A DNA stretch of 64,000 nt. Source: Asterias amurensis (Eukaryota; Echinodermata; Asteroidea; Forcipulatida; Asteriidae). The DNA is taken from the NCBI RefSeq assembly GCF_032118995.1, contig NC_092653.1, forward strand, positions 23,145,202 through 23,209,201, given 5' to 3'. Shown here piece by piece: positions 34,201 through 43,362 of the stretch. The notes under the pieces were generated by a model, which saw only the letters and a program-made list of their open reading frames with translations, was not told the DNA's origin and made no database searches. Within the stretch, counting starts at the first letter, position 1, and each line of letters starts with the position of its first letter. The position numbers and the translations under genes were made by a program.

Positions 34201-37200
34201 TTTGGCGCTGTCTGTTTAGGTACAGTGAAACTTAAACAATAACATAATTTTGTAGTCTTGCAAAATCTGGGATACGCGTGTTCTTTTAATATTAGTATTA
34301 AACTTTGATCTTAAAAAGTTACTGTGCAAAAAAATGCCATAACAACATGGCCCAGGCGTTTTTTATTTTTTAAGGGAACAATTGTGCGTGGCATTTGTAC
34401 AGTTTGTAAAAGGTATGGTGAAACTTAATGATGGGGTGTCGTGGTCTGGGAATGTGGAGTGTAATTTACAGAATGTGGGTTCAAATCTTGGCCATGTAAG
34501 TGGAGACGCTTGTGTCTTAAGAGCAAGACACTTAATCATAATTGCATCTCTCCAATCCGGAATACAGATCAGTACCAGCAAGAGTAGGGGTTGAACTTAA
34601 GATGGTTGTAGTCCAACATTCTCAGTCATTTAATGCCAAGGAAACCGGGTATGAACATCAGCCTGATAAGCCATATTACCTTGGGATAGACTTGACTCTT
34701 TCTTTTTACATGAAACTTAAAACATTAGCATAGATGTAATTACAACGAAGGTTTATTTTTAGTCTTGCTTCTCTCAAGTCTGTGATAAATAGAAGACTGT
34801 GCATGTACACTTCAAAGGGGTAGTTATGTGATTTTTGTCATGTGTAGTCTTCAGAAAACATGCAACATTGTCGTGCGACGAATACCTAGAAGGAAGAACT
34901 TCTTTTTTTTTTCACTGAAAGAAAGATCTTTCCTTAATTGTGGAGGGTTAAAAAGCCGCATCATTTTTTCAAAGAGGTGGTTTGAGTTTTGACGGTGTTC
35001 GTCTTTTTTAAAAGGGCAACGTTGTTGTAATATTCATTAGTGACCGCATAAGGTGTAACGCGGTAATTTTGTATATATTAATATTTTGATGAATAGCCGA
35101 CAACATTTTTTATTTGTCCTTACTGCGTGACCCATTAATATAATTCCGATGGGCCTGGGTACATAGCCCGTGCAATTGAAAGGTTTAAAATATTTGGTCA
35201 GCTTGGTTGAACATTTGACCAAGTTTTGGAATGTGAAACCGTTTTCACTTTTTTTACGCGGGTGTTCATGTCAGTTTAATCAACTTCCTTAACAGTGTGG
35301 GATACGCACCCAAGCCCGTTAGTCTGTTCATGTAAAGGCAAGGCACCAGGGCAATAACCAAGGGCATGGGGCAATTGCTTCATTATCTTTAAGTACACAT
35401 AAAGGGCCTGGGCATCGTCTTATTAGCACATTTATTATTATTTTTAATGAAGAACATTCTGTCCTGAGAATTAAAAACGTAAGCGTGGAAGAGAGCTGCC
35501 AGTGTCAATGCATGCCTAATGCTTCATTTTTGAAAGGTCACAAGGGCATTTTCTCCTCGGTAAAGGGCACCCTAAAGGGAAATTATTTATTTCTACTGTA
35601 TCATTTCAAGGGCATCGAAGCATCGGCCAGGGGGCATGGAGGCAACTGCCCTCGTTACCTCCTGGATATACCAGGCCTGTTCAAGGACGAATGTTCGGCC
35701 TCCTTTGTAGGATTTTGGGGTACTCAAACTTCCTTAAGCTTTTCGCATAGCTACTTGTATGAGCTATGTTGAGGACCATATCATATTGAAAAATTTTCCC
35801 TTATCGTTCCGTCGCATCGCATTTGTATTTTTGGGGTTTTCTTAATGCTAGGTTTTGGTTGACGGACCTAAAGCTTTATCTCCTTTGAACTGGATACTGA
35901 TGACATTTATTCAAAGTCATTTTAATTCGTGCAGGTCTTAAAATTGAAGAAATCCACCGATAGACTACAGGTTATTGTAGCTCAGACATTTTGCCGGACT
36001 GTTAATACTTTAATAATACCGAATATATTTCTTGTTGCTTAAAGTTAAGGTTTGAACTTGAAATCTGCAGTGTGTTTAATTTGGTTTTGAAAAATATGTG
36101 TGTTGGGAATATACTAGACTGCTTGACTTGCATGTAAATGGTGACGTTAATTGCCAATTGCTAAATAAACTTTGGGTATTCCACTACTGATTATATTGAG
36201 CTCAGTCGTACGAGTTTACTCTTGATCTAAAAAATAATGACATAAAAATGGGTAAACTGGATTTGTCTGATAGGAACCGTCAACCCTTTACCAGCTTTCC
36301 TTCTGCTTTTTTATGCAAAAACAATTTAATTAATGTGCACAAATAAAATGGTTTTGGGGTTATTTATGTTTTGTTAGATACTGGACGTGGTGGAAGCACT
36401 GGTGGCGACAGTGGTGGGAGTGGAGGCAGCATGGGCAGCAGTGGAGGAAGCTCCTTTGGAAGTGGTAAGCTTAAATTTTAATTATGTTTGCCTTTGATGA
36501 AGCATCTGAAGTCTTGGGGACAATTGCTGTTTTAGATGGGATTTCAGAGCTGTCGACTCCCCCTGTTTCTGGAATCTGTCCAAGTTCTGATGAAAAAAAA
36601 GAGGCGTTAAACACTGTTCTTTTCAGAAACAACACTCCTCAAAAACGATATTCACATGGTGCTACGCAAACCTCTTTTAGTCCCTAATTATGCAAACTAG
36701 TATGTAGCATGTATTTCTTAAAGGCAGTGGACACTATTGGTATTTAGCTGTTGATAGTATAAAACATTGTGAGAACTGGCTCCTTCTAAACTGACATAGT
36801 TTTCGAGAACGAAGTAATTTTCCACGAATTTGATTTCGAGACTTCACATTTAGAATTTGAGGTTTTGAAATCAAGCATCTGAAAGCACACAACTTTAGGT
36901 GACAAGGGTGGTTTTTCTTTCATTATTATCTTGCAGCGCCGATGACAGATGGAGCTCAAATTTACACAGGTTTATTTTGTGTAGAGCTCGTAATAAAATC
37001 CAGTACACTTATTATTGGAAGAAAGGGGTTTGTCCTTTTCTTTCTTGAGTTCAAAGCTATGAATTAGTGATAATGATAATGTGTTTTGACTTTACAGGAG
37101 AGCCAAAGAAGGATCTGTCTGTAGACACCATCTTTGTCAGCGGCCTTGGAGAGGTATCTGAAGATCAATTAGTGGACTACTTCAGCAAGATTGGTATTGT

Positions 37201-40200
37201 TAAGGTAAGTTCAAAATTTCCCTAGATAATTTTTTGATTCTGTTGATTTGAGAACTGCACGAGTCTTGTGATCATGCTTTACATGGGATCAGGCAGAGCA
37301 CCTTAATAATTGGTCCCACATTTATGGTGTTGAGTTTGTATGCTATATATAAACTGGTTATTATAGCTGGTTATGTAGTTACAAAATTTAATCGGACATT
37401 AAGTGACACAATCATTAATCCTTTCAGCATGAATTTTACTGTATTGCATCTGCGGTAGACAATATGCTGCAATGCATCTTGTGAGGCGAGTCTAGTCGCG
37501 TAGTTAATATACATGTTGCCAGGCTTAAACTGGCGCTGTGTAAATTTTATCAAATGCAAATTAATAACGATCATGCTCTTTGGAGTGGAAAGTTGTAAAG
37601 TTCAACATTGCCTTATAATATGTTTTCAAAATGTCTAAAAACTTCACATTTTGTTAACCAGCTTGACAAGAGGACCGGCAAGCACAAGATCTTCATCTAC
37701 AAGAACAAGCAGACCAACCAGCAGACTGGAGAGGCCACAGTCACCTATGATGACCCACCCTCTGCTAAAGCTGCCATTGATTGGTTCAATGGTAAGTAGT
37801 GTAATGCAGAGATTTATGAGATGATATTGGTGACATCTTTACATAGAAGTGAGATGATGTAATGGTCAACAGGGGGGGGAGTAAGGGTGGGTGGTCAGGA
37901 ATGTGAGTGGTGGCTAATTACTGGACATGGACTGACAGAGGATATGGGCCACCTGTTGAGGTGTGAACAACTATTTTGGAATTCTAGAGATAACCATGGG
38001 AATTATCCTTACATTAGCTTACACAAAACTATTCTTTACCCTTGTCATATTTTTGTTTTTGTCCTGAATATAGACCTTTATTCACGATGTGGCCATCTTG
38101 ATTGTATTCCATTCCATTCCAACTCATTGTAAACCAAACTGAGGCTGGACGAAATAATAGTCTGTGCCATGTTTGCGCAATGAATGTTAGCATTCATTAC
38201 TGTTATGGAAACAGGGAACATGACCAAGATGGTGACAGCGTGACAAAGGTCTATAAGAGTTGGACAGTGTTTTCACAATATTTATGGGAAATCTGTCCTT
38301 ATTTGCTGCTACTAAAGCAGTTTCCCTCCCCCATTTGTGCCATATATTAAGATACTGTGTTTGTTGATTTGTTTTTGTAGGGAAAGATTTCTTTGGCCAC
38401 ACCATTAAGGTTGAGTTTGCGACAGTAAGATCAAACTTCGGGATGAACTTCCGGGGACGTGGAGGCCCAGGTGGAGGTGGAATGGGTAAGGCAGAGTACT
38501 TATCATTTTCGCTTCTTGGAATAAACATTGTCACCAAGACGGTGATGTGAAACTTCTCTGTGCATGTGATGTCATCTAGTGTAATTGAATTTTTCTACTG
38601 TTAAAGCATGTTGAACTTAAAAATTTTGTGTTTAAAGGCACTTGGTATATCCCCACATATACATTAAATAAAAAATTTGTGGAAATATTGGTCATCGAGG
38701 TTGCAAGAAAATAATGGGGAAAAAACACCATTGTTGTACATATTTGTGTGCTTTCTGATGCCTACAAAAACAATAAAAGGCCTGAAGTCTTTTGTTGTTT
38801 GAATAAGAAATTGCCTCTTTCTCAAAAACTATGTTACTTCAGAGGAGCCGTTTCTTACAATAATTTATACTATCAACAGCCATTGCTCCTTACCAATAGT
38901 TCCAGTTCATTATAAAAAATTTGTTTTCTTCTGATTTCAGGCGGTGGTGGCGGCGGATTCCGAGGTCGCGGTGGTGGACGTGATAGTGATGGAGGTGGAT
39001 TCCGTGGAGGTCGTGGTGGTGACAGGGGTGGTGGTGGAAGTATGGGTGGTGGTGGTGGCGGCGGTGCCAGGCAAGGGGATTGGATTTGCACAGATAAGTA
39101 AGTACTGAGATGCAAATTGTTGAGTCAATTGATGAGCGGTTAAGATCACCAAATTCAAACTCTCGTGTTTCTGATCAGCAGAGTGTGGGTTCCAATCCCA
39201 ATAAAGCCGTGACACTTGTGTCCTTAAGCAAGACACTTAGCTATTGCTTCGTCCTTCGGATGGGACATAAGGCCGTTGGTTACGTGTGTTGTGTAACGCA
39301 TGTAAAAGAACCCAGTGCACTTATCGAAAAGAGAAGGGGTTCGCCCCGGTGTTCCTGGCTGTTGCTGCTGTATGCGCCGTAGCACCTTGTAAAAACCCTT
39401 ATAAGGTGCTAACTAATTGGGTCTCAAATTTCACCACTGCAATCTTTCTGAAAGTTTGTTTATACTTGGCGCCTTGAGTACCTTGTTTGGTAGATACGTG
39501 CGCTATATAAGACTTTGATATTATTATTACTATGTTAAAGGGTCTCTCTCTGCGCGCGACATACGCAGTGAAAACACAGCTTGGTCTTTAACCTGCATTT
39601 TTGGAGCAGCGCGTACTACATGCGTTGGTTCGAACATCAGCAGATTAAGCCGGAGCCAAAGCCGAGGTTTGAGAAAGCTACATTAAAGGCATCAAGATCA
39701 TGTTTCATTGTGCAACTAATTGCATTGATGTCTTCTCAGTATAAAAATGTCTGCACATTCTCAATAATTTTGAATAAATTTGTGTGCAAATTGTGCACTC
39801 TGTAAGTTTCAGAGAACGCATACAGATTTTCCAACCTTGGGTCCTGAATGTCTAATTTTAATATTATATATATATATATATATATTTTTTTTCCAGTGGC
39901 TGTAGCAATCACAACTTTGCCCGTCGTGACAAGTGCAACATGTGTGGAAGCCCAAGACCAGCTGATGGTAAGTGATCAGTAAAAAGCAGTGCAAATTAAT
40001 TTGGTTTGCACAAAGTTTTGTAAGGATAAAGAAAACAATTGGGGTGGGGTGCATTCTGATGAAATATTTTACAATACCTGTGTTTAAAAGTGAAACAATT
40101 TATTTGTAATCGATGGCCTTTTAGGACGGCTTATTCAATTTGAATCTTACTGAGACTACCTGATCCTGCAGAAATTCCTTTTAAATTAAACTTATCTCCT

Positions 40201-40754
40201 GGAATTACACAGGGAGGCCATGGCCTCTGTTGCCCTGACCTTGGCCTTGGTGCCCTTTCAAAACTTTTATAGACTTAAAGATTTTCCAATGGTAGTGCCC
40301 TTGACAGAATAAAAATGGCATTAGGCTCTCCAAGATGATATTCCAGGCCTGTCCCTTTTCTCAAGTGTACAAAACCCAGTGCAGTTAAATAATTTGAAAT
40401 GATTGGTCTTAATGATGAGTAGGAGGGTTAATTTGTGGATAGAGTAGGAGGGTTAATATGTGGATTGGTATTTATTATTCATTTTTATTCTTTAACATAG
40501 GAGGTATGCCCGCCCCAGGTGGTGGTGGAGGTGGATTTGGAGACCGTGGAGGTAGAGGAGGCGGTGGTGGCTTCCGTGGACGTGGTGGCATGGATCGTGG
40601 ACGTGGAGGCGGCGGTATGGACCGTGGGCGCGGTGGTGGTGGCTTTGCACCCAGAGGACGCGGTGGAGACAGGGGAGGTGGCCGAGGGGGCTTCAACCCA
40701 CGTGGACGGGGTGGTCCACCAGATGGCCGTAGGGACAGATTCCGTCCGTACTAA
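22213..40754 (+). CDS. FUS: FET-family RNA-binding protein (FUS/EWSR1/TAF15 type)
   Basis: Fourteen exons: 22213-22234, 24377-24416, 25219-25339, 25812-25989, 26372-26629, 27064-27280, 31296-31354, 36378-36464, 37098-37204, 37662-37791, 38381-38485, 38941-39097, 39897-39967, 40501-40754. All junctions are GT-AG and in phase; 601 aa. FET proteins are nuclear RNA/DNA-binding factors in transcription and splicing that phase-separate. Residues 1-206 are a Y/Q/S/T/A/P-rich prion-like region, EWSR1-like in texture, starting MASN as in FUS. Residues 207-327 are G/S-rich and include GGFNKFG. The RRM lies at about 336-425 ([15 protein letters not shown], then [20 protein letters not shown]). RGG boxes follow. 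A RanBP2 zinc finger (CX4CX10CX2C, from GDWIC) is at about 483-515. The C-terminus is RGG plus a DRFRPY PY-NLS. It is probably the single pre-duplication FET gene, so the symbol is approximate. Confidence 0.95.
22949..24200. mobile_element. Palindrome of palindromes in FET intron 1
   Basis: Four related copies of one arm: two forward (22949-23315, 23318-about 23690), two inverted (about 23695-23957, 23960-24200). The inner pair makes a complete foldback element bounded by GGTCCTACTAAAAGCCGACA and its inverse at 23957. The outer pair repeats the pattern. Arms contain GCCGCCAACAAGTT, CATAAATTTAATGGAA, CGGACGCCATCTTGGC and CATTATGATGCGGGT. No coding capacity. It fills most of the 2.1-kb intron. 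Confidence 0.8.
24707..25078. mobile_element. Complete TTAA-type MITE in FET intron 2
   Basis: Both ends are TTAAAGCCATTGGACACTTT and its exact inverse, giving 20-bp terminal repeats that begin with TTAA, the target site used by piggyBac-type elements. Total about 370 bp, no coding sequence. The piggyBac link is inferred from the TTAA ends only. Confidence 0.85.
25362..25494. mobile_element. CAGGCCTG-type MITE in FET intron 3
   Basis: Starts CAGGCCTGGAATTGC and ends CATTCCAGCCTG. The interior has GGCCATGGCCTCCTTTGCCC and GGTGTCCCCTTCAAAAG, shared with copies at 33553, 35508, 40198, 57201 and others. About 130 bp, non-coding. Confidence 0.75.
27281..31295 (+). other. FET intron 6 (4.0 kb)
   Basis: Bounded by GTGAGT and a CTAG acceptor. 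It holds no alternative exon I can support, although T-rich tracts are abundant and a SINE body fragment lies at 30290-30395. It is far longer than FET introns 1-5 (about 0.4-2.1 kb). Together with intron 7 it isolates one 59-nt exon. Confidence 0.6.
30290..30395 (+). repeat. SINE body fragment in FET intron 6
   Basis: GTGATTTGCCTGTG, then a AACTTGGGAAAGT-like stretch and ACAGTGCTTAGAACAC, aligns with the body of the SINE at 48644-48800. The tRNA-like head is missing. Confidence 0.5.
32582..32856. mobile_element. Complete MITE with CAGGGGTCGAAATT ends
   Basis: The ends are CAGGGGTCGAAATTG and TAATTTCGACCCCTG, 14-bp perfect terminal inverted repeats. The interior has GGGCTAC/GCTAGCCC words in both orientations. 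The flanks are nearly identical (TGTGTTT and TGTTTTT), compatible with a 7-8 bp target duplication such as hAT elements make. CAGGG-type ends also fit hAT. No transposase, about 275 bp. Confidence 0.85.
33553..33731. mobile_element. CAGGCCTG-family MITE
   Basis: Contains GGGCAAGGGCACCAAGGCAT, GTAAAGGGCACCCTA and GGAGGCAATCGCCTTCGTTG, ending GGGCCTGG. Shares order and words with the copy at 35508-35679. Confidence 0.7.
34440..34640 (+). repeat. tRNA-derived SINE
   Basis: A-box-like GTGTCGTGGTCTGGGAATG and B-box GTGGGTTCAAATCTTG are followed by TTAAGAGCAAGACACTTAAT, a tail motif shared with the SINEs at 4826 and 39117. Confidence 0.6.
35330..35411. mobile_element. CAGGCCTG-family MITE, fragment
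   Basis: GGCACCAGGGCAATAACCAA, GGGCAATTGCTTC and a GGGCCTGGGC end match the distal half of the family. Confidence 0.55.
35508..35679. mobile_element. CAGGCCTG-family MITE
   Basis: Begins ATGCATGCCTAATGCTTCAT, contains GTAAAGGGCACCCTA and GGAGGCAACTGCCCTCGTTA and ends ACCAGGCCTG. About 170 bp. Confidence 0.7.
36718..36990 (+). mobile_element. TTAA-type MITE, 3' end not found
   Basis: TTAAAGGCAGTGGACACTAT at the left end, then TTGATAGTATAAAACATTGT, GAAGTAATTTTCCACGAATT and CATCTGAAAGCACACAAC, as in the complete copy at 42041-42426. The right terminal repeat is not visible. Lies in FET intron 8. Confidence 0.75.
38632..38900 (-). mobile_element. TTAA-type MITE next to FET exon 12
   Basis: TTAAAGGCACTTGGTATATC at the left and ATACTATCAACAGCCATTGC at the right. 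The latter is the reverse complement of the TTGATAGTAT segment of the family, so this copy is inverted relative to 36718 and 42041. It ends about 40 bp before the exon 12 acceptor and leaves little room for the branch point and pyrimidine tract. Confidence 0.6.
39117..39530 (+). repeat. SINE with Deu-like central domain
   Basis: The head has GAGCGGTTAAG and GTGGGTTCCAATCCC, spaced as in a tRNA with a long variable arm (Ser/Leu type). The body contains AAAAGAACCCAGTGCACTTA, TCGAAAAGAGAAGGGGTTCG and CCCCGGTGTTCCTGGCT, which I recognise as the conserved core of deuterostome Deu-domain SINEs. The tail GCGCTATATAAGACTTTGAT plus ATT repeats looks like an L2/CR1-type LINE tail. About 410 bp, apparently full length, in FET intron 12. 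Confidence 0.7.
39865..39885 (+). repeat. TA dinucleotide run
   Basis: About ten TA repeats directly before the pyrimidine tract and acceptor of FET exon 13. Confidence 0.9.
40198..40351. mobile_element. CAGGCCTG-family MITE in FET intron 13
   Basis: CCTGGAATTACACAGG at the left, GGCCATGGCCTCTGTTGCCC inside, and ATATTCCAGGCCTG at the right. The interior matches the copy at 25362. A 26-bp tandem duplication (GAGTAGGAGGGTTAAT) follows at about 40417-40465, close to the exon 14 acceptor. Confidence 0.75.
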
Positions 40755-40885
40755 GGTAGTCAGTGACCAAACTCCTCTGTGTACAAAGTCTCTTAATCAT
40801 GTGCCACTAGGTTTCTTTCTTGCACTTTAAGGTAACGGAGTGTAGATTAGTTAACACTATCTCTGGAACTCCAAAGAGTTTTGTA

Positions 40886-40891
40886 AATAAA
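40886..40891 (+). terminator. Proximal FET poly(A) signal candidate
   Basis: AATAAA 132 nt after the FET stop codon. A second AATAAA at 41974-41979 would give a 3' UTR of about 1.2 kb. Which is used cannot be told from sequence. Confidence 0.45.
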
Positions 40892-41973
40892 ATGCTCCAG
40901 TGCAGTAAACAAACTTTACATCTCTTTTAAAGCATTTTAGGTGTACGTAGGTCAAAGAATATTCACTAAACCAACGAGACTGAAAAACAAGGCCGCATCT
41001 GTTTTGCGATTCGACTAGCCACCATAGCATACAAAGCAAGTCAGTCACATATCATGGTATATGTAACGCTAAAGATACAACTTCTGAATAACTTGTTAAA
41101 AAACCCCTTTGCATCAGAGTGGACTCTCTATTGTGATAGCATGGCATTGTTGTTTATAAGCAAGGAAATAATGCTGCCTCAAAGTCTATGGTGGCTAGGC
41201 AAAATAGACTGCATCTGTACAGAGTTTAGTAACTTTTTGATAATACTATTTGATGGAGACGGGCCTTAACTAAAGGATTATACCTTGTATTCTTGGCCAT
41301 CTTGCCAACGTAAGGCATTATGTGGTCCCCAGTCCTGTACCCTTTATTGCCTACTTGAACAGTTTACATTCTGTGTTGTGCACAGTTGTGTACTAGTATG
41401 CTTGTGTTAGAAGCAACATTTTTTTCAAACACAAGGCTCTTTGTTTTTAATGTTTAAGTTTAATTTTAAGTCGTCGTTAAAATCTTCCATCCATAATGGG
41501 GAACATCATTGTCTTGGGCCTTGATTTTGAAAGGGTAAACTAAGCTGGAAGTAATCATGTCAAAACAATATGTTAGCACGTTTTCCCAAACCCACCAGTT
41601 CTTTGATCCAATTAACATGATGCATCACAACAATAATCTGGGTTGCACTATTTTGGGAGTAAATGTCTATGTGTGTTATACAGAAGGGTAGTGTCACTTA
41701 TGGTGATGCTGTTATTACATGTTGGTTAAAAAAATTGCAAGCCTGGCACAGATGCCATGTCTAAAGTACATAGAAGAGGTCAATAGAAAATGTGTGGATA
41801 CATGGTAAGGTCGACAGAAAAAAACATAATTTTTTATGAGATGTAAATGTTTCTTGGGGTGTGTGTGGAAGGGGCGGGTTTAACGCAAAGCATTTCCCTG
41901 GAAATAGTATTTGAAGACGGGTTTCAGTGAATTGTTGTTTAAGTCATTTTAGATGTTACTATCAAACTGTTTT

Positions 41974-41979
41974 AATAAA
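41974..41979 (+). terminator. Distal FET poly(A) signal candidate
   Basis: AATAAA followed by TGTCCTGTGT, a TG-rich stretch of the kind found downstream of cleavage sites. No coding sequence intervenes between the stop codon and this point. Confidence 0.5.
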
Positions 41980-42040
41980 TTGTCCTGTGTCGGAATACTA
42001 CATACCCTTTCAATTGTATTTTATTTGAATGTGTTATTGT

Positions 42041-42426
42041 TTAAAGGCAGTTGACACTATTTTTAATTACTCAAATATTTATTTGCATAAAACCTTACTT
42101 GGTAACAAGTAATGGGGAGAGGTTGATAGTATAAAACATTGTGAGAAACGGCTCCCTCTGAAGCAACGTACATTTTGAGAAAGAAGTAATTTTCCACGAA
42201 TTTGTTTTCAAGACCTCAGAATTAGATGAGGCCTGGAAATCAACTTGCATCTGAAAGCACACAACTTCGTGTGACAAGGTTGTTTTTTTCTTTTATTATT
42301 ATTTCGCAACTTTCGCAACCGATTGGGCTAAAATTTTCACATGTTTGTTATTTTATGCATATGCTGAGATACACCAAGTGAGAAGACTGGTGTTTGAAGA
42401 TTATCAATAGTGTCGAGTGTCTTTAA
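42041..42426. mobile_element. Complete TTAA-type MITE
   Basis: TTAAAGGCAGTTGACACTAT at the left and the inverse of TTAAAGACACTCGACACTAT at the right, so 17 of 20 terminal positions match. About 385 bp. This is the reference copy for the pieces at 36718, 38632, 49854 and 51953. No coding capacity. Confidence 0.85.
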
Positions 42427-43362
42427 AGTATATTTGAAATATCAACGATGTACTGGCTATCGTATGTAGTCGGACAGTGCAGTAGAAAAACATGATGGCT
42501 GAACACTGAACACCTTTGGGTAATCGGCCATTATGTTTGTCTTTGTCATCTTCCTGCCTATGTTTTTCTTTCAAATATACAAACATGCTTTGAATTGAAA
42601 TTGAATTTAACTTTGAAACTCAACAGATAATTGAACCTCAACTTGAACATAAAGAAGGTACATGAACGGTGACACCATGAAATTTCAACAATCGTATTTC
42701 CTGAACCACACAATGGATATTTAATATCTTATGCATCATCTTAAAAAAAAAATCTAAACAGCTTTCCTTCCCAAACAGAAAGTTAATGTGACTACATTTT
42801 CATGTTGCCAAAGGATTTCAGATTTAAAATTACTCCATCAAAATTAACCAAATTATATAAGAGTTTAAGATTACACCAAAAGATTCTTCATTGTGAAATA
42901 TTTTACTAATCCAAAGAAAGTTTTGGTAAAAAGAATGTGCAATTCTGCGAAATCTAGAAATGTTTTAGTGTCCCAGAGGACAGAATGCCCAGTAGAACTG
43001 GGAGCTTTGATATTATGATTAACATACACTAAGATTAATCTTAACACATTCACAAAAAGGACATGCACTTCAGAAGTTATCCTTTTATGACCAAACGTGC
43101 TACGTAATTATGGGAAAGCTTGAAGTGAATACATGTACATAGTTTTTGTACCTGCATACAAATGTGCAGAACTAAACGATTATTACATTATACCTGTTAT
43201 GTGTGTACTTCATATATTCCTTTAAAGGATTGATAGCTTTCAGTACTTACAAAACATTATCAAAGATCACAAATGTTCCCACTATTATTAAAACATAGAT
43301 TAATAAAATTTTAAAGCAGCATCTAAATAGCTTGGTTAAGAACAAGATCAATGGAACCATCA

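Larger units (their letters stand above)
31355..36377 (+). other. FET intron 7 (5.0 kb)
   Basis: The longest intron of the window. It holds a complete MITE (32582-32856), three CAGGCCTG-family MITEs (33553-33731, 35330-35411, 35508-35679) and a SINE (34440-34640). A near-duplicate of about 50 bp occurs at 33848-33920 (GAAGTGCTTT, then CACATAT and TGAATGGT). The rest is AT-rich without a supported exon. Confidence 0.6.

Noticed and set aside
38873-39236. Proline- or threonine-rich minus-strand proteins over FET exons 12 and 14
   Set aside because: They are antisense shadows of the GGN-rich RGG coding sequence.
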